Shown here one piece after another: positions 42,393-49,343 of a stretch of DNA of 64,000 bases. The DNA is from Pseudoduganella plicata (GTDB lineage Bacteria; Pseudomonadota; Gammaproteobacteria; Burkholderiales; Burkholderiaceae_D). The notes under the pieces are model-generated. The model did no database searches, was not told the origin of the DNA, and saw nothing but the letters and a program-made list of their open reading frames with translations. The stretch lies in assembly GCF_004421005.1 (NCBI RefSeq), contig NZ_CP038026.1, positions 372,001 to 436,000 of the forward strand, in the 5' to 3' direction. Made by a program: the position numbers and the translations under genes. The stretch's first letter is position 1; each line of letters opens with the position of its first letter.

Positions 42393-42893
42393 GTGGGTAA
42401 AGAGAGTAGCCAGAAGTTCATCGCGCGCAACCGTGCACCGCGTGTCCAGATCGAGTACGACGTCGAGGTCTACGGCGCGGAAAAGACCATCCAGTTGCCC
42501 TTCGTGATGGGCGTCCTGGCCGACCTCTCGGGGCAGCCGGCCGATCCGCTGGCTCCCGTGTCGGACCGCAAATTCCTGGAGATCGACGTCGACAACTTCG
42601 ACGAGCGCCTGAAGTCGATGAAGCCGCGCGTGGCCGTGCAGGTGCCGAACACGCTGACGGGCGAAGGCAATCTGTCGGTGGACATGACGTTCGAGAGCAT
42701 GGACGACTTCACGCCGGCCGCCGTGGCGCGCAAGGTGGAATCGCTGAACAAGCTGCTGGAGGCGCGCAGCCAGCTGTCCAATCTGCTGACCTATATGGAC
42801 GGCAAGACGGGCGCGGAAGAGCTGATCGCCAAGCTGCTGCACGAGCCGGCCCTGCTGCAGGCGCTGGCATCCGCACCGAAGCCGCAGGCTTAA
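42393..42893 (+). CDS. tssB: T6SS contractile sheath small subunit TssB (VipA)
   Basis: 166 residues. Small sheath protein that interlocks with TssC. The family start KESSQKFIARNRAPRVQIEYDV is present in short form (SSQKFIARNRAPRVQIEYDV), followed by KTIQLPFVMGVLADLSG, the RKFLEIDVDNFDERL core and a C-terminal helix pair (LNKLLEARSQLSNLLTYMDG). GTG start with a strong GGAGGAG 10 bases upstream. tssC follows after 19 bases; the pair builds the contracting tube sheath recycled by ClpV. Confidence 0.96.
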   Translation: MGKESSQKFIARNRAPRVQIEYDVEVYGAEKTIQLPFVMGVLADLSGQPADPLAPVSDRKFLEIDVDNFDERLKSMKPRVAVQVPNTLTGEGNLSVDMTFESMDDFTPAAVARKVESLNKLLEARSQLSNLLTYMDGKTGAEELIAKLLHEPALLQALASAPKPQA

Positions 42894-42912
42894 CCCATCC
42901 GGAGGAGATACC

Positions 42913-44403
42913 ATGGCGCAGACCCAGGAAGTGAGCGGGGGCGCGGCCGGCACGCTCGAACTGAGCGATTTCGGCAGCCTGCTGCAGAAAGAATTCAAGC
43001 CGCAGTCGGACAAGGCGAAGGAGGCCGTCGAGACGGCGGTGAAGACGCTGGCCGAGCAGGCGCTGGCCGGCGCCAATGTGGTCTCCGGCGACGTGCTCGG
43101 CACCATCGAAAGCCTGATCGCCGCGCTGGACCGGAAGCTCACGGAGCAGATCAACCTGATCATGCATACCGAGCAGTTCCAGAAGGTGGAAGGGGCCTGG
43201 CGCGGCTTGCACTACCTCGTCAACAATACGGAGACGGACGAGACGCTGAAGATCCGTGTCATGAACGTCTCCAAGAACGACCTGGCGAAAACGCTGAAGA
43301 AATACAAGGGCACGGCGTGGGACCAGAGCCCCATCTTCAAGAAGATGTACGAGGAGGAGTTCGGCCAGTTCGGCGGCGAGCCGTTCGGTTCCATCGTGGC
43401 CGACTACCACTTCGACAACAGCGCGCCGGACGTCGAGCTGCTGACGGGGATGGCGAAGATCGCCGCCGCCGCGCATGCGCCACTGATTGCCGGCGCGGCG
43501 CCATCGGTGATGCTGATGGAATCGTGGCAGGAGCTGTCCAATCCGCGCGACCTGACGAAAATCTTCCAGACCCCGGAACACGCCGCGTGGCGCTCATTCC
43601 GCGAATCGGAAGACGCGCGCTATGTCGGCCTGGCGATGCCGCGCTTCCTGGCCCGCATCCCGTACGGTGCGAAAACCGATCCGGTCGAGGAATTCGACTT
43701 CGAGGAAGATACCAGCGCGCCGGGCAGCAAGGGCTACACGTGGGCCAACGCGGCCTACGCGATGGCCGTCAACATCAACCGCTCGTTCAAGGAATATGGC
43801 TGGTGCTCGCGCATCCGCGGCGTCGAATCGGGCGGCGCGGTCGAGGGCCTGCCGGTGCACAGCTTCCCCACCGACGATGGCGGTGTCGCCATGCAGTGTC
43901 CCACGGAGATCGCCATCTCCGACCGGCGCGAAGCCGAGCTGGCGGCGAACGGCTTCATGCCGCTGGTGCACAAGAAGAACACGGACTTTGCCGCCTTCAT
44001 CGGCGCCCAGTCGCTGCACAAGCCGGCCGAATACGACGATCCGGATGCCACCGCCAACGCCAACCTGGCCGCGCGGCTGCCCTATCTGTTCGCCACCTGT
44101 CGCTTTGCGCACTACCTCAAGTGCATCGTGCGCGACAAGATCGGCTCGTTCAAGGGCCGCGAGGAGATGGAGCGCTGGCTGTCGAACTGGATCAACCGCT
44201 ATGTCGATGGCGACCCGCTCAACTCCAGCGAAGGCACCAAGGCGAAAAAGCCGCTGGCCGCCGCCGAGGTGCAGCTGGAGGAAGTGGAAGGCAATCCCGG
44301 TTACTACACATCGAAATTCTTCCTGCGCCCGCACTACCAGCTGGAGGGGTTGACGGTGTCGCTGCGGCTGGTGTCGAAGCTGCCATCCGCAAAGGGCGGG
44401 TAA
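42913..44403 (+). CDS. tssC: T6SS contractile sheath large subunit TssC (VipB)
   Basis: 496 residues. Main sheath protein. The start TLELSDFGSLLQKEFKP, IMHTEQFQKVEGAWRGLHYL, LFKMVYEEEFG-like KKMYEEEFGQFGGEPFG, and WQELSNPRDLTKIF are typical; the C-terminus closes with YYTSKFFLRPHYQLEGLTVS and LRLVSKLPS. SD GGAGGAG precedes the ATG at 42913. It follows tssB by 19 bases. A 102-base gap with a G/C hairpin separates it from hcp. Confidence 0.97.
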   Translation: MAQTQEVSGGAAGTLELSDFGSLLQKEFKPQSDKAKEAVETAVKTLAEQALAGANVVSGDVLGTIESLIAALDRKLTEQINLIMHTEQFQKVEGAWRGLHYLVNNTETDETLKIRVMNVSKNDLAKTLKKYKGTAWDQSPIFKKMYEEEFGQFGGEPFGSIVADYHFDNSAPDVELLTGMAKIAAAAHAPLIAGAAPSVMLMESWQELSNPRDLTKIFQTPEHAAWRSFRESEDARYVGLAMPRFLARIPYGAKTDPVEEFDFEEDTSAPGSKGYTWANAAYAMAVNINRSFKEYGWCSRIRGVESGGAVEGLPVHSFPTDDGGVAMQCPTEIAISDRREAELAANGFMPLVHKKNTDFAAFIGAQSLHKPAEYDDPDATANANLAARLPYLFATCRFAHYLKCIVRDKIGSFKGREEMERWLSNWINRYVDGDPLNSSEGTKAKKPLAAAEVQLEEVEGNPGYYTSKFFLRPHYQLEGLTVSLRLVSKLPSAKGG

Positions 44404-44406
44404 AAC

Positions 44407-44451
44407 GCCGCCCGGCGGCCGCGTATTCGGTCGTCAAAGCTTCCGGGCGGC
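44407..44451 (+). other. Hairpin in the tssC-hcp gap
   Basis: A perfect 9-base inverted repeat GCCGCCCGG (44407-44415) and CCGGGCGGC (44443-44451) lies just after the tssC stop and 54 bases before hcp. There is no T run. It may reduce read-through or protect the hcp end of a processed transcript. Confidence 0.45.
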
Positions 44452-44505
44452 TATGCCCGGCCTGCGCAGTCCCATAACTCGGTAGCACCAAACTAGGAGA
44501 ACGAA

Positions 44506-44997
44506 ATGGCAGTCGACATGTTCCTCAACCTGGGCAAAACCATCGCCGGCGAAACGCAGGACTCGGCACAGAAGGCCGCAGGCGATATCGACGTGCTGGC
44601 ATGGAGCTGGGGCGCCTCGAACGCCGGCAGTTTCCACGCGGGCGGCGGCGGCGGGGCCGGCAAGGCCAATTTCCAGGACATTTCCATCACCAAGTACCTC
44701 GACAAGTCGTCGCCGGCCATCCTGATCGCGCTGGCGAAGGGATCGCACATCCCGACCGCCACGCTGCTGGTGCGCAAGGCGGGGGAGGGCCAGCAGAAGT
44801 ACCTGGAAGTGACGATGAACAAGGTGCTGATCACGTCCGTGTCGACGGGCGGCAGCGGCGGCGAGGACCGCCTGACGGAGAACGTCACACTGAACTTCGC
44901 CGAGATGAAATTCGAGTACTTCCTGCAGAACGAGAAGGGCGTGACGGCGTCCGGTGGCGTGTTCGACTGGGATATCGCAGGGAACGTCTCCAAGTGA
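44506..44997 (+). CDS. hcp: T6SS inner tube protein Hcp (TssD)
   Basis: 163 residues. Forms the hexameric tube that is propelled by the sheath and carries effectors. The start MAVDMFLNLGKTIAGETQD and the ISITKYLDKSSPAILIALAK, HIPTATLLVRKAGEGQQKYL segments are typical; the closing part VTLNFAEMKFEYFLQNEKG is also typical. A Gly-rich loop (AGGGGGAGKANF) around 47-55 is the usual extended loop. Excellent SD AGGAG ahead of the ATG. It is placed between tssC and tagJ as in P. aeruginosa HSI-I. Confidence 0.97.
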   Translation: MAVDMFLNLGKTIAGETQDSAQKAAGDIDVLAWSWGASNAGSFHAGGGGGAGKANFQDISITKYLDKSSPAILIALAKGSHIPTATLLVRKAGEGQQKYLEVTMNKVLITSVSTGGSGGEDRLTENVTLNFAEMKFEYFLQNEKGVTASGGVFDWDIAGNVSK

Positions 44998-45061
44998 CGA
45001 CAGGGAGCAGATCGCAGTGGCCGGAACCGCGCGGTTCCGGCAGTTCTCTTCGGGAGCGGGC

Positions 45062-45889
45062 ATGGACGCGCAAGAGCTGATTGGACAGGGCCGGCTGCAC
45101 GACGGGCTGGCGGCGCTGCAGGAAAGGGTGCGCAAGGAACCGGGCAATGCGCGTTACCGCACTTTCCTGTTCCAGCTGCTGTGCGTGCTGGGTCAGTGGC
45201 AACGCGCGCTCACGCAGCTGAACGTGGTGGCCGAACTCGATGCGGGCGCGCTGCCGATGGTGCAGACGTACCGCGAGGCGATCCAGTGCGAGGTGTTACG
45301 TGGCGAAGTCTTCCTCGGCAAGCGGCAGCCGCTCGTCTTCGGCGAACCGCGGCCGTGGCTGGCGCAGCTGATGGCGGCATTGCAGTGCGATGCGCGGGAC
45401 GACCTGGCGCGCGCGGCCGACCTGCGCGCCGAAGCGTTCGACGCGGCACCGGCGCACGGCGGCAGTATCGACGGCAACGCTTTCGCGTGGCTGGCCGATG
45501 CCGACATGCGCCTTGGGCCCGTGCTGGAGGCGGTCATCAACGGCAAGTATTTCTGGGTGCCGATGCACCGCATCGCCCGCATCGAGATCGCGCCGCCGGC
45601 CGACCTGCGCGACGCCGTCTGGACACCGGCCACCTTCACGTGGATCAACGGCGCCGCCACGGTCGGCCTGATCCCGACCCGCTATGAGCGCACGACCGGG
45701 CAGGCCGACGAAGCGCTGCTGGCCGGGCGGCGCACGGAGTGGGTGGAACGGGGCACAATGAGCGGGTTCGGCCTGGGCCAGCGCATGCTGGCCACCGACA
45801 GCGGCGAATACGCACTGCGCGACGTGCGCCTGGTCGATTTCGAACCGGGCGAGTTCGAACCGGACGAGCAAGGCACTGCCAATGGCTGA
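45062..45889 (+). CDS. tagJ: T6SS accessory protein TagJ (ImpE family)
   Basis: 275 residues. TPR-like N-terminal part (AQELIGQGRLHDGLAALQER, NARYRTFLFQLLCVLGQW, RALTQLNVVAELD) followed by the conserved ImpE region (GNAFAWLADADMRLGPVLE, ING.YFWVPM-like INGKYFWVPMHRIARIE, LIPTRYERTTGQADEALL). In HSI-I-type systems TagJ binds the sheath protein TssB and influences ClpV-dependent recycling. ATG at 45062 follows GGGAG; an in-frame GTG at 45017 would add 15 residues. Its end overlaps tssE by eight bases. Confidence 0.9.
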   Translation: MDAQELIGQGRLHDGLAALQERVRKEPGNARYRTFLFQLLCVLGQWQRALTQLNVVAELDAGALPMVQTYREAIQCEVLRGEVFLGKRQPLVFGEPRPWLAQLMAALQCDARDDLARAADLRAEAFDAAPAHGGSIDGNAFAWLADADMRLGPVLEAVINGKYFWVPMHRIARIEIAPPADLRDAVWTPATFTWINGAATVGLIPTRYERTTGQADEALLAGRRTEWVERGTMSGFGLGQRMLATDSGEYALRDVRLVDFEPGEFEPDEQGTANG

Positions 45890-46703
45890 ACTGGCGACGC
45901 GGGAGCGGCTGCAGCCATCGCTGCTGGACCGGCTGACGGACGACGAGCCCGACGCGAATGTCGAGGCGCGCGAGCGGCGCGTGATGTCGCTGCGCACCCT
46001 GCGCGAGTCCGTGCTGCGCGACCTGGGCTGGCTGCTCAATACGACGAACCTGTTTTCCACGATCGACGGCGGCGGCCTGCCGTACCTGTCGGGCTCCGTC
46101 GTCAATTACGGCATGCCCGACATTTCCGGCATCACCGTGGCGGGGCTGAACCTGGCGGACATGGAGCGCGGCATCCGCCAGGCCATCTGGGACTTCGAGC
46201 CGCGCCTGATCCGCGCCTCGGTGACGGTGCGCGCCGTGTCGTCCACGGCACACCACAACAAGATCACGTTCGAGATCGAAGCGGACATGTGGGCCCAGCC
46301 CTATCCCGAGCGCCTGTACCTGAAGACGGAGCTGGACGTGGAACGTGGCACGGTGCGGCTGCGCGAGGGACGGGCGCATGAATCCCCGCTTCCTGCGGTA
46401 CTACAGCCAGGAGCTGCAACACCTGCGCGAAGTGGGCGGCGAGTTCGCGCGCGACTATCCCAAGATCGCCGGCCGTCTCGGGCTGGAAGGCTTCGACTGC
46501 GCCGACCCGTACGTGGAACGGCTGCTCGAAGGCTTCAGCTTCCTGGCCGCGCGGGTGCAGATGAAGATCGATGCCGAGTTTCCCCGTTTTACCCAGCACC
46601 TGTCGGAGCTCGTCTACCCGCATTTCCTGGCGCCGACGCCCTCGATGGCCGTCGTGCAGCTGGAGCCGGACCTGTCGAATCCGGCGCTGAAGAGCGGCTA
46701 TGA
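45882..46703 (+). CDS. tssE: T6SS baseplate protein TssE (gp25-like), read through into tssF
   Basis: gp25-like baseplate wedge subunit. The family domain is residues 1 to about 165 (LQPSLLDRLTDDEPDA, RTLRESVLRDLGWLLNTTN, VNYGMPDISG, IRQAIWDFEPRLIR, EADMWAQPYPERLYLKTELD), the full usual TssE length. No stop occurs where TssE normally ends, near 46378; the frame stays open another 326 bases, overlapping tssF to 46703. That extension is Arg/Ala/Pro-rich and is just the tssF sequence in another frame, so a one-base indel in the last TssE codons is suspected (a TGA overlapping the tssF ATG exists in a third frame). The N-terminal 165 residues are secure; the C-terminal 108 are doubtful. Confidence 0.82.
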   Translation: MAELATRERLQPSLLDRLTDDEPDANVEARERRVMSLRTLRESVLRDLGWLLNTTNLFSTIDGGGLPYLSGSVVNYGMPDISGITVAGLNLADMERGIRQAIWDFEPRLIRASVTVRAVSSTAHHNKITFEIEADMWAQPYPERLYLKTELDVERGTVRLREGRAHESPLPAVLQPGAATPARSGRRVRARLSQDRRPSRAGRLRLRRPVRGTAARRLQLPGRAGADEDRCRVSPFYPAPVGARLPAFPGADALDGRRAAGAGPVESGAEERL

Positions 46704-48279
46704 GATCCCGCGCGGCAGCGCGCTGCGTTCCGTCCTCGGCAAGGGCGACACGACGCCGTGCGAATATCGCACCGGGCATGCGGTCACGCTGTGGCCCGTG
46801 GAGCTGGTTGGCGCGGGGCTGTTCGCGCACAGCGGCACCGCACCGGGCGTGGACGTGGCGCTGCCGTCCGGCGTGCGGGCCGGGCTGCGTCTGCGGCTGC
46901 GCACGGCCGGCGGCGTGCCGTTCCGCGAACTGGCCCTGGACCGGCTTGCCATTCATCTGCGCGGCAGCGACGAGCTGCCCGTGCGCATCCTGGAAAAGAT
47001 CCTGGCCGGCGTGGAAGGGGTGCTGGTCACGCCGGCGGACGCGGCGCCGAAGCGGCCGGCGCGCTGGCATGGGCTGCTGCCGAAAACGGCCGTGGCGCCG
47101 CTGGGCTTTGCCGACGATGAGGCGCTGCTGCCCGTCGGGCGCCGCACGTTCCAGGGTTACCGCCTGTTGCAGGAATACTTTGCGTTCCCGCAGCGGTTCC
47201 AGTTCGTCGAACTGCGCGGCCTGCGCGCGGCGCTGGCCCGCTGCACGGCGGATGACAATACCGACAGCATCGACGTCACGCTGCTGCTGAACCGGGGCGA
47301 CCCGCTGCTGGAACAGGTGCTGGATGCGAGCCACTTCGCGCTGCACTGCACGCCCGCCATCAATCTGTTCCTGCGGCGGGCCGACCGCATCGATGTCGAT
47401 GGCGAGCGGTTCGAACACCACGTGCTGGTCGACCGTACCCGCCCGCAGGATTTCGAAGTGTTCCAGATCGACGAAGTGCGTGGCTACGGCACGGGTGTCG
47501 AGGCCGAGCAGGTATTCCGCCCGTTCTACACGGCGAAGGACCTCGGCAGCCTGCATCAGGACCAGGCGTTCTACCAGATCCGGCGCGAGCCGCGCCTGGT
47601 CTCGCAGCGCCAGCGCCGCGTCGGGCCGCGCTCCAGCTACATCGGCAGCGAGATGTTCGTCTCGATTGTCGATGCGGCGGAAACGCCGTACCGCGGCACG
47701 TTGCGTCAGCTCGGCCTGGGGGTGTGGTGCACCAACCGCGACCTGCCGCTGACAATGCCGCTGGGCGTGGGCAAAACCGACTTCATCCTCGATGGCGGGG
47801 CGCCCGTGCGCGCCGTGCGCTGCGTGGCCGGACCCAGCCAGCCATATCCCTCGTTCGCCGAGGGCAGCGTCGCCTGGCGCCTGCTCAATCATCTGTCGCT
47901 GAACTATCTGTCGCTGGTCGATACCGAGGGCGGCGCGGGGGCCGACGCCTTGCGCGAGCTGCTGCTGCTGTATTGCCCCGCCGGCGACACGAATGCCCAG
48001 CATCAGGTGGAAGGCGTGCATTCGATTCGGGCGGCGCAGGTCACGCGGCGCATGCCATCGCCCGGACCGATCACGTTCGGCCGCGGCCTGCAGGTGACGC
48101 TGACTCTGGACGACAGCGCGTTCGAGGGCACGGGCGCGTTCCTGCTGGGCGCCGTGCTGGCGCGCTTTTTTGCCCAGTACGTGTCCGTCAACTCGTTCGC
48201 CGAGACGGTCGTGCGCACGGTGGCGCGGGGCGAAATCATGCGCTGGCCCGCGCGGGAGGGTGTATGGTCGACCCTGTAG
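46378..48279 (+). CDS. tssF: T6SS baseplate protein TssF
   Basis: 633 residues, family-typical length. Large baseplate wedge subunit that forms a complex with TssG and TssE. Recognised from the start (RFLRYYSQELQHLREVGGEF, ARDYPKIAGRLGLEG, DPYVERLLEGFSFLAARVQM), the LVYPHFLAPTPSMAVVQL segment and the end GAFLLGAVLARFFAQYVSVN. The ATG at 46378 lies inside the extended tssE reading frame. tssG begins within its last codons (48264), a 16-base overlap. Confidence 0.96.
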   Translation: MNPRFLRYYSQELQHLREVGGEFARDYPKIAGRLGLEGFDCADPYVERLLEGFSFLAARVQMKIDAEFPRFTQHLSELVYPHFLAPTPSMAVVQLEPDLSNPALKSGYEIPRGSALRSVLGKGDTTPCEYRTGHAVTLWPVELVGAGLFAHSGTAPGVDVALPSGVRAGLRLRLRTAGGVPFRELALDRLAIHLRGSDELPVRILEKILAGVEGVLVTPADAAPKRPARWHGLLPKTAVAPLGFADDEALLPVGRRTFQGYRLLQEYFAFPQRFQFVELRGLRAALARCTADDNTDSIDVTLLLNRGDPLLEQVLDASHFALHCTPAINLFLRRADRIDVDGERFEHHVLVDRTRPQDFEVFQIDEVRGYGTGVEAEQVFRPFYTAKDLGSLHQDQAFYQIRREPRLVSQRQRRVGPRSSYIGSEMFVSIVDAAETPYRGTLRQLGLGVWCTNRDLPLTMPLGVGKTDFILDGGAPVRAVRCVAGPSQPYPSFAEGSVAWRLLNHLSLNYLSLVDTEGGAGADALRELLLLYCPAGDTNAQHQVEGVHSIRAAQVTRRMPSPGPITFGRGLQVTLTLDDSAFEGTGAFLLGAVLARFFAQYVSVNSFAETVVRTVARGEIMRWPAREGVWSTL

Positions 48280-49298
48280 ACCTGGCCCTGCGGCTGGAGC
48301 GCGACGTGGCGCGCATGGACTTCTTCCAGGTGCTGCGCCTGATCGAAAACGCTCATCCGCATCTGCCCCGCATCGGCGCCTCGCTGCGCCCGCGCGACGA
48401 TGCGGTGCGCTTCGGCCAGGAGCCGTCGCTGACGTTCAATCCCACTCAGCTGGCGAGCTTCCTGCACGCCGACGGCGCGGCGCGCGGTCGGCTCGCGGTG
48501 CATTTCTTCGGGCTGCTCGGGGCCAACGGCCCGCTGCCGCGTCACATGACGGAGTACGTGCGCGACCGCCTGCGCAACGGCGGCGATGGCACGCTGCTGG
48601 CGTTTCTCGACGTGTTCCACCACCGCCTGCTGTCGCTGTTCTACCGCGCCCGTGCCCAGGCCGAGCCGGCGATCAGCCTGGACCGGCCCGACAGCGACCG
48701 CTATGCCGATTTCGTCGGCAGCCTGTTCGGCATCGGCGCGCCGGCGCTGCGCGGGCGCGACGAGATCGGCGACTTCGCCAAGCTGCACTTCGGCGGCCTG
48801 CTGGCCAACAACGCCCGGCCGGCGTCGGGGCTGGCGGCCATCCTGCGCGAATACTTCGGCCTGCCGGTAGCCATCGAGCAGTTCGTCGGCCACTGGATGC
48901 GCCTGCCCGAGGAAATCCGGACGCGCATCGGCCGGGGCGAAAACGGCAACCGCCTTGGCATCTCGGCGGTGCTCGGACGGAGCGTGTGGGACAGCCAGAG
49001 CAAGTTCCGCATCGTCATCGGTCCGATGGATCTGGACGATTATGAGCGGCTGCTGCCCGGCGGCGTCAGCCTGCGCCGGCTGCTGGCCTGGGTGCGCAAT
49101 TACGTGGGCCTGGCCCTGGAATGGGACGTGCGCCTCGTACTGCGCAAGGAAGAAGTACCGGCATTGCGGCTGGGGCGCGGCCTGCGCCTCGGCTGGACGG
49201 CCTGGCCGATGAGCGCACCGCCCGCGCGCGATCCCGACCAGCTGCTGATCGACACGAACCGGCGCGGGCTGCGCGCCGGCCCGCAAACGCAGTCCTGA
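48264..49298 (+). CDS. tssG: T6SS baseplate protein TssG
   Basis: 344 residues. Pairs with TssF in the baseplate wedge. Family patterns: MDFFQVLRLIENAHPHLPRI, VRFGQEPSLTFNPTQLASF, VHFFGLLGANGPLPRHMTEY, LLSLFYRARAQAEPAISLDR, and LGRSVWDSQSKFRIVIGPMD. ATG at 48264 with SD GGGAGGG eight bases ahead, overlapping the tssF end by 16 bases. 45 bases separate it from clpV. Confidence 0.95.
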   Translation: MVDPVDLALRLERDVARMDFFQVLRLIENAHPHLPRIGASLRPRDDAVRFGQEPSLTFNPTQLASFLHADGAARGRLAVHFFGLLGANGPLPRHMTEYVRDRLRNGGDGTLLAFLDVFHHRLLSLFYRARAQAEPAISLDRPDSDRYADFVGSLFGIGAPALRGRDEIGDFAKLHFGGLLANNARPASGLAAILREYFGLPVAIEQFVGHWMRLPEEIRTRIGRGENGNRLGISAVLGRSVWDSQSKFRIVIGPMDLDDYERLLPGGVSLRRLLAWVRNYVGLALEWDVRLVLRKEEVPALRLGRGLRLGWTAWPMSAPPARDPDQLLIDTNRRGLRAGPQTQS

Positions 49299-49343
49299 CT
49301 ACGCAGTTTGAAACAGTATGCCCTCACGGGCGGAGGAGCCGTC

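Noticed and set aside
47724-48263. Upstream extension of tssG inside tssF
   Set aside because: The added residues mirror tssF in another frame; tssG starts at its family N-terminus at 48264 with a ribosome site.
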